Part shown: positions 45,385-56,365 of the stretch, in pieces
How positions within the stretch are numbered: position 1 is the first letter of the stretch
Layout: each line of letters opens with the position of its first letter
DNA from: Chinchilla lanigera
Taxonomy: Eukaryota; Chordata; Mammalia; Rodentia; Chinchillidae
Direction of reading: 5' to 3'
Assembly (NCBI RefSeq): GCF_000276665.1
Contig: NW_004955415.1
Coordinates: 31,660,382-31,724,381, forward strand
Length of the DNA: 64,000 nt
Notes under the pieces: model-generated
Database searches by the model: none
Told to the model about the DNA's origin: nothing
Seen by the model: the letters and a program-made list of their open reading frames with translations, nothing else
Translations under genes and position numbers: made by a program

Positions 45385-45500
45385 TTGGTATTACTACAGA
45401 TGAGAAAACCGGGCACAGAAAGGTTATAGCACCTGTCAGAGGCCACGTTACTTGTAAACTGCAGAGACAGAAGGTTCAGGCCCCAGTCATGTGGCCCCAG
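45385..45500 (+). repeat. MIR SINE
   Basis: 'acagatgagaaaaccgggcacagaaaggttatagcacctgtcagaggccac' is the conserved MIR phrase. Confidence 0.7.
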
Positions 45501-45639
45501 ATCTTTGCTATCATACTTCTCCCACAGGACTCTGGATGGAGTCCTCTGATTTTCTACTCCCTCTCCCTGTAGGAATCTTGATTCCATGGTTTCAATCACT
45601 ACCTGTGACTTCCTGCCTTTTAAGGTGGTTTCCCAACTT

Positions 45640-45746
45640 TTTTTTTTTTTTTTTTTTTTGGTTTTTTTCCGGTACCGGGAACTGAACTCACGACCTTGCG
45701 CTTGCCAGGCAGGCGCTTTTGCCGCTGAGCTAAATCCCCAGCCCCT
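45640..45746 (-). repeat. ID SINE with target duplication
   Basis: The reverse of a full ID element ('ccggtaccgggaactgaactcacgacc...gctgagctaaatccccagcccc') with a long T run. Flanks 'gtttcccaactttt' at 45628 and 45749 are a clear target duplication, so it is young. Confidence 0.95.
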
Positions 45747-45984
45747 GTTTCCCAACTTTTAAATCCCATCCATCCTTCCAACTCCAGGTCAGGTAACAAT
45801 ATCAACAGCCACAATTCAGTCAAAGCTTGTTTTTATTAAACATTGAGTTTAGCTAAAATGGCTTTACATTCGTTAATGCACAACATCTCCACATTACAGG
45901 CAAGAAACGGCATTAGAGTGAGGCTATGTTACGTGCTCAAAGCTGTGCAGCTCTTTTGTTTTGGATGGACCATCCAAGACCCAG

Positions 45985-46060
45985 AGAGAGAGCCCAGCAG
46001 TACAAGCGCTTGCCTGGCAAACACAAGGTCCTGAGTTCGATTCCTGGTACAAAAAAAAAA
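45985..46060 (+). repeat. ID SINE fragment
   Basis: 'gagagagcccagcagtacaagcgcttgcctggcaaacacaaggtcctgagttcgattcctggtac' plus an A run. It is flanked by 'ggatggaccatcca' at 45962 and 46072, a target duplication. Confidence 0.88.
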
Positions 46061-46554
46061 AGCTCCTGCCTGGATGGACCATCCAAATGATGGACCATCA
46101 AGTCTATCAAAATAACATCAGCTACTGGAGAGAAAAACGCCCTGTCCCCCTCACCTCTGCAGCCTCTGGTACATCAGCTTACAAATAAGAGGTGCTTAGC
46201 ATATGTCTGTGGAACCAAATGTGAGAGATGGCCCAAATAAGATGTTCTCCGCTCTTTGACACCTAGAGGCAGAGTCCTGCAAACTTCTGAGATGGATGAT
46301 TGGTGAAGGTCAGCTACCCACGAATTCCCTTCCCACATCATTGGATAGACCTAGCATGTCCAATGAAATGAGGAATCAGGAATTAAAATAGGTTTCTACT
46401 CCAAAGAATAATCGAAACAGCTATCATTTCTGGAGTAACTTTCTGCCAAACTGCATTTTACATATTCCCTTCTTGCATTCGCTGCAACAATATGTATGGT
46501 TGTTTGGTCCTGTTGCTTTAGTCTTGTAGCAAGAGAGAACAGGTGGTAGAGCAA

Positions 46555-46895
46555 AGCGGCTCACCTCATGACAGTCAGAAAGCAAAGAGAGAGGAGGACA
46601 GCGTCTCAAAATACCCTTCAAGGGCAGGCCTCAGGGACCTCACTTCCTTCCCCTAGGCCCTGCCTCTTAAAGATTCCACCAGGTCCTACCTCACCATCAG
46701 CTAGAGGCCAAGACTTCTCTCAAGTGAGCCTTTGGGAATCCTTAAGATCTAAATCCTAGCTCTCTTGTTGCTTCTGCTGTCTTCTGCTACCATCAGCTGT
46801 TGCCCCTCTGCCATGTGCCACCCTGCCTTGGAGCCAGCCAATTGTGGACTGAAATCTCTACAAACTGTGATCTAAATAAATCTTTTCTCCTTTAA
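46555..46895 (+). mobile_element. MaLR-class LTR
   Basis: 'cggctcacctcatgacagtcagaaagcaaag...' then 'ctctgccatgtgccaccctgccttggagccagcc...gtgatctaaataaatcttttc'. It is similar to the LTRs at 20570 and 29497. Confidence 0.7.
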
Positions 46896-46906
46896 AAAAA
46901 AAAAAA

Positions 46907-47050
46907 ACCAGGTGTGGTGGCACACACCTATAATCCCAGCACTTGGGAGGCTGAGGCAGGAGGAGAGTTCCAAGTTCGAGGCCAGCCTGGGCTACAAAAG
47001 TGAGCTCAAGGCCAGCCTGAACTGCATAGGGAAACCCTGTCCCAACCAGA

Positions 47051-47085
<35 letters not shown>

Positions 47086-47100
47086 ATAGATAGAAAGACA
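46907..47100 (+). repeat. B1-type SINE with (AAAT)n tail
   Basis: 'accaggtgtggtggcacacacctataatcccagcacttggg...' with both right halves and a 47-base (AAAT)n tail. It abuts an A run from the preceding LTR. Confidence 0.92.
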
Positions 47101-47224
47101 CAAATCATAGCAATAGCATAGCTAAGAATATATTTATCGGAAGAACAGAAATATTCAAAATGTCCTGTGAGTGCAATCCCTTAAATGACTGATCACAAAT
47201 TAGGCATGGTACTTCTTTAGGGGG

Positions 47225-47355
47225 AGGTGAGAGTACAGGAGGATGAATAATGTCCCCCACCAAAGATATCCACATCCCAATCCCTGGAACCTGTGGATAT
47301 GTTACTTTACATGGTAAAGGGGTCTTCACAGATGTTGAGTAATTTAAAGATCTTG
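47225..47355 (+). mobile_element. outer MLT-like LTR, left part
   Basis: 'ggatgaataatgtcccccaccaaagatatccacatcccaatccctggaacctgtggatatgttac' is old MLT-class text that stops at 'cttgcggtggggag' and continues at 48535 with 'aggatcctgaattatccaggtgggcc'. Confidence 0.75.
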
Positions 47356-48534
47356 CGGTGGGGAGTTTGCTAGTTTTCCATCACTCTAGAAAATACATGA
47401 GATAAACACCTTAAAGAAGGAAAGATTTATTTTGGCTCACAGTTGCAAAGGTTTTTATCCGTGGTCTTTTGGCCATGTTGCTTGGGGCCTGTGGCAGGCC
47501 AGGACATGATGGTGGAGCAGAGGGCTGAGGAGGTTAGGGGCTCATCTCATGGCAGCCAGGAGGCAAGGAGAGAGAATAAGGGGAAGGAGTCACAATAACC
47601 CTCGTGGGCACCCCTCTTGGGGCCTAACTCCCTCCCTAGAGCTCCCACCTCTAAAAGTTCTTGCCCCTTGTAGTGGATTGATAAGTGGTGGTCAACTTAT
47701 AACCCCCAGCTGAACTGAGTAAGCGTGGTGCTGGGTGTGGGAGGCCCACCTGGGAGTTGTTGCCAGCAGCATAAGAGGCAGAGCTGGAGAAGAAGAGGTT
47801 AGGCTGTTGAGAGCTGAGAGAGGCTATTGGGAGCTGGTGGAAGCTGAAAGGAACTGTTGGTTGTTTTGGAGGAGCTCATCATGCTGGCTTTCCTGATGAA
47901 CTCGGCTGTTTTCATCCCCCAAGGAGCTCAGGACTTTGTTGGTACTGAAAATAGCTTCAGCTCACTTTTGGGGAGCTCTGGTCCTCACTCTGAGCATCAC
48001 TTCCTGGCTCCAGAGGGGAAGAAGGTGCACAGCTCAGTCTCCTGAAGAAGCTTGTCGCATTGGCTTCCTGATGGGAGCTCAACTTTCCTGATCATTGGAG
48101 GAACTCAGGACCTCACTGCTGCTAGCACAGATCGTTCATCCCGCTGGCACAGACTTCCTAGATTCCACCACTGACCTTTGAGCCTTCCCAGCGCAGATCC
48201 GTGAAACAGGCCTGCATGAGACGTTGTCATGGGCTCTGGGCCTCCAGGTGGATCGTGGGAGGCACTGTTATGAGCTCTAGGTATTCAGTAGGACTCATGC
48301 AGGACATTTCCATGGGATACAGGCCCTCGGCTAGATTCCTTGGTCTTAGTGTGTGGACAGATTTCCTGCACTCTCTTGTATATCGTTCTTTGGGTGATTA
48401 TTATAAATAATCTTATAAACTATTATATTGTTTCCCCTTGTAAAGTAACCCCCAAACCAACACACCCCTCCTAATAGCGCCACAGGGCTTTAACACATGG
48501 GCCTTGGGACAGTCAGTGTGCAGACTACAGCAGG
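47356..48534 (+). mobile_element. middle LTR nested in the outer LTR
   Basis: 'tttgctagttttccatcactctagaaaatacatgagataaac...' to '...cacatgggccttgggacagtcagtgtgcagactacagca'. It interrupts the outer MLT-like element and is itself interrupted by the inner LTR. 'ggag' on both sides may be its target duplication. Confidence 0.7.
47669..48464 (+). mobile_element. inner solo ERV LTR with 5-bp target duplication
   Basis: A 796-base block starting TGTAGTGG and ending CCAACACA, flanked by identical 'cccct' (47664-47668 and 48465-48469), inside the middle LTR. TG...CA ends plus a 5-bp duplication are the marks of integrase-mediated insertion of a solo LTR. It contains internal gctgttgagagctgagagaggctattgg-type near-repeats and an 'attataaataatc' region near the end. 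Family not recognised. Its open frames are not convincing genes. Confidence 0.8.
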
Positions 48535-48640
48535 AGGAGGATCCTGAATTATCCAGGTGGGCCAGACAATCACAAGGGGGTCAGGAAGCAGAAAGGATAC
48601 AGGATGTCACCCTGCTGGGTTTAAAGGTAAAGGGAAGCAA
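48535..48640 (+). mobile_element. outer MLT-like LTR, right part
   Basis: Continuation of the element at 47225: 'ggatcctgaattatccaggtgggccagacaatcacaaggggg'. Confidence 0.7.
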
Positions 48641-48791
48641 TAGATAACTGATACAAATCTCCCCTGAGAGAGTTTCTGGAGTTTTTCTTCAATTGTCTCA
48701 TGTCTTTTGCTTCTGTTTCCCTTGCATTCCAGGACTCTGCTCTTTTCTGAGCAATTACCAATCTAGAAATTACCTAAAAAAAAAAATCCTG

Positions 48792-48880
48792 GGCTGGGAG
48801 TGCAGTCCTGTGACAGGGCACTTGCCTACCACCCACAAGGCATCACTTCATTTGAGCCCCAGCATCACCAAAAAATATCC
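48792..48880 (+). repeat. ID SINE, diverged
   Basis: 'gggctgggagtgcagtcctgtgacagggcacttgcctaccacccacaaggc...gagccccagcatc'. Confidence 0.75.
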
Positions 48881-49091
48881 TTTAAAAAAGTATCAAGTGT
48901 AAACATAAAACTCCAAATGTGCATAAAGGTTTGGCTACAGAGCTGTTGCTCACAGTCTTGTTGCAGTAGCATATCAGGGAGTGCTTATTCCCAAGGTGGA
49001 ATGCTGGAGTGCTCTCAGAAATAATGTACTGATCCACAACTAGAACTGTGAAAAGTTCCCGGGGAAAAATTATACAGGGAAACCAAAGAAC

Positions 49092-49242
49092 AAGCCAGAT
49101 GTGGTGGCACACACCTGTCATCCCAGCACTTGAGGGAGGCTGAGACAGGAGGATCGCTGAGAATTTGAGGTCACGCTGGACTACACAGTGCATTTAAGGA
49201 TAGCCAGAACTACATAGCGAGACCCTGTCTCAAAAAAATGAC
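49092..49242 (+). repeat. B1-type SINE
   Basis: 'gccagatgtggtggcacacacctgtcatcccagcacttgaggg...gagaccctgtctcaaaaaaatg'. Confidence 0.92.
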
Positions 49243-49461
49243 GAACGGAACAATGTTTGTAATACTTCCACTGCGTAAAGAAAAGAGATGCACATATACT
49301 CATCTATCTTTTGGGATTTTTCTGGAGAAATATGCAATAAAAATGTTGACAGAATATGGGATGATAAAAAGGTTTATTGTTTGATTTTTTCCAATTGTGT
49401 GGATGTATTATTTTCATAATAAATAATGAAATCTGTAACAAAGATATATCTATGTATATTC

Positions 49462-49590
49462 TTGGGGCTGGGGATTTAGCTCAGCGGCAAAAGCGCCTGC
49501 CTGGCAAGCGCAAGGTTGTGAGTTCGGTTCCCGGTACCGGAGAAAAACCAAAAAACAAAAAAAATAAATAAATAAATAAATAAATAAATA
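49462..49590 (+). repeat. ID SINE, young-looking, (AAAT)n tail
   Basis: 'ggggctggggatttagctcagcggcaaaagcgcctgcctggcaagcgcaagg...ggttcccggtaccggag'. Flanks 'tatgtatattctt' at 49451 and 49589 form a target duplication. Confidence 0.95.
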
Positions 49591-49704
49591 TGTATATTCT
49601 TTATCAGAATCTACCTTCTTTGATACTCTACAAATTCACACTTTTATAATGGCAACTGGCTTGTCACATGCCATGAACGGCACAAGTGCTTTATATATAA
49701 TACA

Positions 49705-49865
49705 CATTAATTAACTTCATTTCCATAGTAATTGATTTTAAGATGAGGCTACTGAGGCACAGAAAGATTAAGACACTTGCCCAGGGACATAACTAGTGAA
49801 TAGGGAAACCAGAGTCCAACCGAGAGTCCAAGGCCTTAACCCTTAACCAACTCATTCTCCCTTGC
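49705..49865 (+). repeat. MIR SINE
   Basis: 'gatgaggctactgaggcacagaaagattaagacacttgcccagggacataac...aaccctta'. Confidence 0.75.
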
Positions 49866-49891
49866 CAACCCTGCCTACAACATATAGGGTT

Positions 49892-50216
49892 ACAGTCAAG
49901 CCTCAATATTTGCAGGGGATTGGTTCCTATAATCCCCACAGACACCAAAATACACATATGATGAAATCTCCTCTATAAAATGGGCATTATTGCATAGAAC
50001 CTTTGTGCATCTTACCTTATGCTTTAAATCATCTCTAGATTATTTATCATTCCCCATGCAATGCAAATGCTATACAAACAGTTATATTGTTTAGGAGAAA
50101 AGATTATATTTAAAGTCTGTACATACTCAGCACATATTTAACTGTTTTCCAAATGTCTTTTATCTACAAATGGTTAAATCCACAGATGCAGAACCTGTGC
50201 ATATGGAGGGCTGACC
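49892..50216 (+). mobile_element. Tigger-family (MER2-like) relic
   Basis: It starts 'cagtcaagcctcaatatttg' and ends 'tggttaaatccacagatgca...ggagggctga', the same family as the copies at 3937 and 16866. Confidence 0.7.
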
Positions 50217-50354
50217 GAATGTAAAGAGATTTGCATACATATCCCTTAAGAAGCGTAAAATCCACTTCTAGATGACTTTCCATCAAAAACAGGCTGCAAG
50301 GAGGTTTTGGCTCCCTGAAATGTAGCTTGCCAGCCCCTGTGCTAAAGAAAGAAA

Positions 50355-50545
50355 AATGCAGCCAGGCGTGATGGTGCATATCTGTCATCTCCGCACTCTG
50401 GGAGGCTGAGGCAGGAGGATCAAAAGTTCAAGCCCAGTCTGGGCAACTTAGTGACTTAGTGAGACCCTGTCTCAATCTAAAAAACAAAAGGACTGGCGAT
50501 GCACCTCAGTATGAAGGCCCTGGATTCAATCCCTAATATGAAGAA
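50355..50545 (+). repeat. B1-dID composite SINE
   Basis: 'cagccaggcgtgatggtgcatatctgtcatctccgcac...' followed by 'aaggactggcgatgcacctcagtatgaaggccctgg'. A GA-rich tail (50537-50640) follows. Confidence 0.85.
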
Positions 50546-50642
50546 GGAGAAGGGGAAGGAGGAGCAAGAGGAGGAGGAGAGGGAGAGGGAGGAGGGGAGG
50601 AAGGTGAAAGAAGGAGAAGAGGAGGAGGAGGAGAGAGAGCCG
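50537..50642 (+). repeat. GGA-rich purine tract
   Basis: (GGAGAA)/(GGAGGA) low-complexity tract derived from the tail of the preceding SINE. Confidence 0.9.
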
Positions 50643-50904
50643 TGAACATGAGTCGGTTCCCCTCTGCTCCCTACCCTGATATATCTACCAGTTTGAATCA
50701 AGTCTGCAGTGGCACCTGTGGCACCTGGGTGGGAGTGCGGTTGGGCCTCTGGGGGAGTCCTTGAAGGGAATACGGGGGTGAAAGTTGCCCCTGTACCGGG
50801 AGGGTGCTCTTATGATAAGCTGAAGAGTGGTCTGGGCTAAGAGTCAGATACAATGTACTCTGAAAGTGACCAGGGGACCGTGGACCTCCTAGAGTAAAAT
50901 CAAT

Positions 50905-50908
<4 letters not shown>

Positions 50909-50956
<48 letters not shown>
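50909..50956 (+). repeat. (TG)24 microsatellite
   Basis: A nearly perfect run of about 24 TG units, probably length-variable. Confidence 0.95.
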
Positions 50957-51399
50957 TCCCTTGGCCCCCAAGAACCCCAAGAAGATCTCTGCTTCTGAAT
51001 CTAGGAGAAAATGAAGATACTGAGAAGCAGGGAGACACCTGCCTCCCGCACACGCACACCCACCCGGTACTTATGCGGACCCACTGGGATGGAGGCTCCG
51101 TCTCCCTCTATCTTGAGGAAGACCGGGGCTCAGAGCTCTCAACCGTACCTCTGAGCCCCAAAGGAACGGGGTAGGATGAGAGAGGCCCCAGCAGCTGAAA
51201 TGAGAACAAGCCGATACACTTGACATCTAGCAGCATAGAGCTGCTGGAACAGAGGGACAACGTCAAACACTAATGAAGTAAGAACATCAGAAGTTTCGCG
51301 CAGAAGCCAAGAGTAGAGAGACTTCTGGAAGACGGCAGTGATGAGAAACAGGTAAACAGCCTGTCTGAGATTTGAGTCCAGACGCCGGAATGTAGCACG

Positions 51400-52010
51400 G
51401 TGAGGAAGAGAAGGAGAAGGGAAGTGGGTTCCAGGGACCCAACAAGAACCTGAGGTGAGAGCTGGAGACCACGCGGGGAGCAAAGAGAGGAACCTCAACG
51501 CAGACAAGCGGGGTGGCTGGCGGTGCTTTTCCCGCCCGGAGCTGGAGCGGCGGCTCGGATCTGCGGACCGCGGTGACTCCCGGCGGCCCCGAGGCCGCGG
51601 TGCAGAAACGCACAGTGCGGCAGAGCAGCGGACCCTGAGAACGGCGACAGGCTGGGAGACCGCTTCGCGGGGAACGTGGCCGTCGAGGTCCCCGAGAGGA
51701 GGATGCGGAGAAGGCTGTGATCCACCCGGGCCGCCGCTGGTTTGCTGGACAGCGGGTTCGTGCCGGTGAGCCACCTCGGGGAAGTTTGCTGCCCTCAGCG
51801 AGAGGTAGGGGGCGCCCGCGAGAGGCTCTGCAGCTTTGTGCCCCTGAAGCGGTTTCCAGAGAGCTTCGGCGAGCTACACGGGCGCCTGCCAAGAGTCAGA
51901 GGTCGGGGTCCGCCGGGAGCCGCACTGCGGGTCCAGAGACCGCGGTCGTGGTGAGACCCGAGGCGGTGGAGGTCGGGAAAGGGAGGTCGGGGCGATGCTG
52001 AGCCGCCCCG
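51400..52010. promoter_or_regulatory. orphan CpG island
   Basis: About 600 bases of strongly CpG-rich sequence (gcggcggctcgg, gaggccgcgg, gaccgcggtcgtgg) between a (TG)n tract and an L1 3' end. It lies about 4.4 kb beyond the CLEC17A stop and about 26 kb upstream of the ZNF333 island. Possible donors exist on both strands: GTGCCG|gtgagc near 51763 on plus and CTCAGAG|gtacgg near 51146 on minus. A minus-strand open frame of 211 codons spans 51139-51774, but its low stop density is what GC-rich DNA yields, and I recognise no family. It could be an alternative upstream promoter of ZNF333, the start of a non-coding RNA, or a retained island without a gene. Confidence 0.6.
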
Positions 52011-52369
52011 TTTTTACCGTAAGCCTGCTAGAGCGTGTTGTAGCTGACTGACCAAACAAGTTCATAATGGGAACTTAAAAAAAATAATAAAACCACAAAC
52101 GCGGGTTTCTGAATAAAATTTGTAGTGATACAGTATTCTTGGTGTAACTTATTTCTCATGGAAAAATCTTTATTTTACGTTTCTTTTACACACCTGCCAG
52201 TTATCTGCCCTCGGGGTAAAGATTAATATCCACCTATTACTTTGAGTATAACTGAAACTATTTTTAAACTTTGGATATAAAATAAAACATAACCAGTGAG
52301 GGAAAACTCGGGGGTGGGGGAAGAACTAAAACTAGAGGTTCCACTTGACCCAGCTGTCCCCCTTCTTGG

Positions 52370-52920
52370 TATGTCCCTGAAAAAATTAATAGCATCATAC
52401 CAGTGATACATGCACACCCATGTTTATAGCGGCACAGCTCATAACAGCTAAAGCTTGGAAACAGCTCAAATGTCCATCAGCTGATGTATGGAAAGAGATG
52501 TGGTCTTTTATGTAATGGAGTACTACTCTGCCATAAAGAAGAATAAGACTGAGACATTTCTAGGTAAGTGGACACACCCTGAGACCATACTCTTAAGTGA
52601 AATAAATCAGACACACGTATTTAAATATTGCATTGTTTCTCTGTAGAGAGAAACTGGAGGGGTAAATAAAGACCAAAATGTATATTAGAGATGGTGAAGT
52701 AGAAAGAAAATGTTCAAGTAGGATGGAGAACGAGAAAAAAGAGAATAAAAGGAGAAAATGGAAATGAAGATTTTGTAAATAAGGAAAGGAAGAGGGGTTG
52801 AAGAGAAGAGAGGGGACTTGGGAAAAAAGAAGAATCAAGTTATACCACGGACAGGTGATGAATGGTATAATTATGCATATCTAAAGTGTGCCAATAAAAT
52901 TAATTTTTTAAAAAGAGTAG
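52370..52920 (+). mobile_element. LINE-1 3' end (sense)
   Basis: 'aacagctaaagcttggaaacagctcaaatgtccatcagctgatg', 'gtactactctgccataaagaagaataag', then a 3' UTR ending near 'ccaataaaattaattttttaaaaag'. Confidence 0.85.
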
Positions 52921-53220
52921 AATGATGTCACCAGATGCTAGAATGTGGGTTGGGCGGTTTGATGAAATGATACACAATTTCAGCCAGACAAGAGGTGCAC
53001 ATCAAGAGATCTAGTGTACAAAATGCTGGCTGTGGTTAATGAACATGTATTGTACAAGGATTTGAAAGTTGCTCATTTTTAGTCTTCCCATCACAAAGAA
53101 AAGTATGTGAGTTAATGCACATGTTCATTATCTGTTCAGCCTTCACACAATGTACACATATTTTAAAACATGTTGCACCTGATAAACAGATATGTTTTTC
53201 CTTTCTTCATCTTATGTACA
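52921..53220. other. L1-adjacent AT-rich DNA
   Basis: No gene. Some phrases resemble old L1 UTR; assignment not possible by eye. Confidence 0.4.
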
Positions 53221-53221
53221 A

Positions 53222-53550
53222 CACCTGTAATCCCAGCATTCAAGAAGCTGAGGCAGGAGGATTGCTTTGAGTTTGAGGTCAGCCTGGGCTACAAAGTGAG
53301 TTCAAGGTCAGCCTGAACTGCATACTGAAACCTTGTCTCAAGAAGAAATGAATAAATAAATAAATAATTGTTTTCAGTACTAGGGATGGAACCCAGGGCC
53401 TCACACTGAGATATATCCCCAGCTCTTGTTCACCTTTTACTTTGAGACAAGGTCTTCCTAAATTGCCCAGACTGGGCTTGAACTCATGGTCCTCCTGCCT
53501 CAGCCTCCCAGAATGCTGAAGTTCCAGGTGTGCACCACCACACCCAGCTG
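53222..53550. repeat. two SINEs in opposite orientation
   Basis: A plus-strand B1-type element (53222-53365, 'cacctgtaatcccagcattcaagaag...' with an AAAT tail) and a reverse B1-dID (53370-53550, 'cagtactagggatggaacccagggcctcacactgag', then 'tactttgagacaaggtcttcctaaattgccc'). Confidence 0.88.
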
Positions 53551-53715
53551 AACCATGTAAATGGAGAAGGTATTTGGACATCATTTTTCTCCCCCATCTC
53601 TGATAATTCCATCTTTCTACTGTTTCTTCTTTTTCTGTCACACCTTCCATCTAATTCACCAGCAAATCCAATAGCCATCTCTTGGAAATAGGTCCAGAAT
53701 TCTCCAAGCCTTTAC

Positions 53716-53915
53716 TTTGGTTGGTTGGTTGGTTGGTCCATTTGTTTGTTTTTTGTTGCTTTTGTTTGTTTGTTTGAGAAGGGATCTCATTATGTAGTTC
53801 AGGCTGGCCTTAAACTCATTTTGTAGTCCCAGATTGACCTTGACCTTGCAGTGGTCCTCCTGCCTCAGCTTCTCAAGTACTGGGAGTACAGGCGTGAGCC
53901 ACCCCACCCAGCTCC
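53716..53915 (-). repeat. B1-type SINE with (GGTT)n
   Basis: A (ggtt)n run at 53718-53738, then the reverse SINE 'gagaagggatctcattatgtagttcaggctggcc...gagtacaggcgtgagccacc'. Confidence 0.9.
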
Positions 53916-54244
53916 TTCACATTAGTCCTCATAATCTTTCACCTGTACTGGTCATAGCCCCAGAAAAACCACAAAGAAATTCCGCAACAGACTCAGATCT
54001 CAGCTCCTGGTCTCCTTTCTCAGCCCATGATGCCTATTTCCAACCACGTAACCCTGTTTCCTTCCTAAAATAACCAACTGGGGCAGAGCTTCAAGATCAG
54101 AGAACTTGGGCAAATTCAAATTTACAGACAATCCCTTAAAAGGCAGCAGATGCTGCACAAAGAAACCAATCACTCAAGGCACAGACAGCGCAAAGCCTGT
54201 GTCATTTATCCACAAAATGTCAGCAGACAGGCCACAAGGACCCT

Positions 54245-54380
54245 CTGGGCCTCCATTTTCCCAGGTGTAAAATAGGGTTAGTAATTTCTTTGAACCTCAC
54301 AAAGTCCCGGCAAAGGTTAAATAAGAATCACACCATTTATCTAGCACATAACACATGGCTATTACTATTTGTATCCACCT
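54245..54380 (+). repeat. MIR SINE
   Basis: 'tctgggcctccattttcccaggtgtaaaatagggttag...gttaaataagaatcacacc...tagcacataacacatgg'. Confidence 0.8.
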
Positions 54381-54880
54381 ACGGCGTCCTCTGGGCCCTA
54401 ACTGGTAAAGGGATGCTTCACAGTTACCTGTCTGCAATCAGACAATGGGGAGAGACGTAGAAGGTGATACGTCAGCGCCAACACTGCCATAGCCCCCGGG
54501 GTGACTCAGAAGCCTGACCACAGCCCCCCGCTTCCTCATTTCTCAACACTTATTTTTGAGAAAATGAAAGTTTCCCCTTCTGAGATGTGGGAACTTCCCC
54601 TGACCCAAGATAAACACTTGTCAGGACCAGCAGTCCCTGGGGAAGGGCCTAGAATAGGACCCCAGGCACTCCACAGGCTGTGGACTGCATGGGGAGCTTT
54701 TGGGGTCATAATGACATCGGGACAAACATAGAGGTGGGAGGAGATAAAAATAGAGGGAATAGCAAGTGATGTGACCCCAACAGCCCCCACAGCTTCCTCT
54801 GTGATAGTCAGGCCTCCTTTCCATCGTCACCTCAAAACAGGAAAGATTCTGCTATTCGTTAAGGATACTTATTAATAAAT
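54381..54880. other. non-repetitive DNA, no gene seen
   Basis: Open frames on both strands are mirror images of each other and lack splice or start context. I recognise nothing. Confidence 0.45.
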
Positions 54881-54882
54881 TG

Positions 54883-54970
54883 GGGCTGGGGATTTAGCTC
54901 AGCGGCACAGCACCTGCCTGGCAAGAGTGAGGTCATGAGTTCGATTCCCAGTACCAGAAAAAAATAATAA
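54883..54970 (+). repeat. ID SINE, young-looking
   Basis: 'ggggctggggatttagctcagcggcacagcacctgcctggcaagag...cgattcccagtacc' with an A-rich tail. Flanks 'cttattaataaat' at 54868 and 54977 are a target duplication. Confidence 0.95.
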
Positions 54971-55266
54971 TCTACTTATTAATAAATAGGCCCATTTGGG
55001 GAAAGTCTATCCATCCTTGGATAAAATTCAGGCACTGTCCAAAGGGAACACCACATCTAGCAGTGTGTGCTCGGCTGGATATGGTACGTGCCCTCTGTGT
55101 GTTGCTGTTGTTTGTTATAATGATCAAGGGCTGGGGTGTCTAGTGCTTCCAGTTCCTTAGCTATTATGGAGTGAATTGTGCTTATCAAAATATATACATT
55201 AAAGTCTTCACCCTTGGTACCTCCAAATGCACATTCGGAGATAGGGTCTCTAAACAGCTAACTGAG

Positions 55267-55465
55267 AGCCAGGTATTGTGGCACACACTTATAGTCCTAG
55301 ACCTCTGGGGGGAGGATTGCAAGTCCAAGCCCAATCTGAGCAAGTTAGTGACTTAGTGAGACCCTCTTTCAAAATAAAGGTTGGGGGTTGGATATGGAGC
55401 TCAGTGCAAAGGAATTGGGTTCAATCCCCAGCATCACCAAAAAAAAAAAAAAAAAAAAAGTGGCA
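55267..55465 (+). repeat. B1-dID composite SINE
   Basis: 'gccaggtattgtggcacacacttatagtcctag...' then 'gggggttggatatggagctcagtgc...ttcaatccccagcatcacc' and a 20-base A run. Confidence 0.88.
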
Positions 55466-55727
55466 GCCCTACAAAATTGACACAGTGGCCAGCACCACAC
55501 AAGGAAGTGACATTTGAGAAGCACTAACACTGCAAGAGCGAACAGCCACAAAAAGTCCACACAGATGTGAAGTGGTAACATCAAACATTTTACAGTGTAC
55601 AACACAGCTCAGGTGCACATGTAGGCAGGAATCTCCATCCCTGTCCTGTGGACCTGACCCAGTCACGGCATGGGCCAGCTCTACCATGTGGAAGTCTTGC
55701 TTTTCAGCTGATCTGCCTTTCTCGAAA

Positions 55728-55895
55728 TTCCACAGGCGTCGTGGTACATGCCGGTAAATCCAGCACTCGAGAGGCTGAGAAAAGGATAGCCGTGTGTTCA
55801 AGGCCAGCCAGAAGTACATAGTGAGTTCAAGGCCAGCCTGAACTACACAGCGAGACCCTGTGTCCAAAACAAAAACCAAACAAACAAAATAAATA
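55728..55895 (+). repeat. B1-type SINE
   Basis: 'caggcgtcgtggtacatgccggtaaatccagcactcgagaggc...' with both right halves. Flanks 'aattccaca' and 'tattccacag' suggest a target duplication. Confidence 0.92.
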
Positions 55896-56365
55896 TATTC
55901 CACAGGGCAGGTCTCGGCAGAGGCATGATTCTGCCACCTCACTTGTACAAATGTCCCATAAGACATTGAGAACATTGGTCATCAGGTTGTTCTACCCCCA
56001 GCCACTTCCCAGCCGCTGCTCCATATCAAGGGGGCAGTAGAGGAGCCCAGTTCCAGTTCCATCTTGTCATGATGCACAGAAGCCAGAATGTGGCAGCCTG
56101 ATGCAGTGTGAGACCCAGAGCACCCACATCAGTCACCTCTCAAGAGTCATGATCGTCAAAATCTGACGAATGTCCTCCATATCCCACAACTCACACCACC
56201 AAGACCCAGCGGCCTCCAGCTCACCGTCCTTCTGAAGCGGATGGCCTGGCTGGCGTCACTGAGAACGTGCTACAACCAGGCCGCCACCCGCTACACATCC
56301 GTGTGAGTTCGCCAAGAGGCAGAGCCTATCATGACAGGGCAGGAGGCTCCCCTCCAAGAGCCGGT
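55896..56365 (-). other. CLEC17A: presumed CLEC17A 3' UTR and downstream DNA
   Basis: Moderately GC-rich, repeat-free sequence directly after the CLEC17A stop in transcript sense. No clear AATAAA was found on the minus strand here, so the 3' end is unknown. Confidence 0.4.

Noticed and set aside
8222..50956. Short tandem repeats considered as CRISPR-like arrays
   Set aside because: They are simple microsatellites of eukaryotic type with no spacers; CRISPR is not expected in a mammalian genome.
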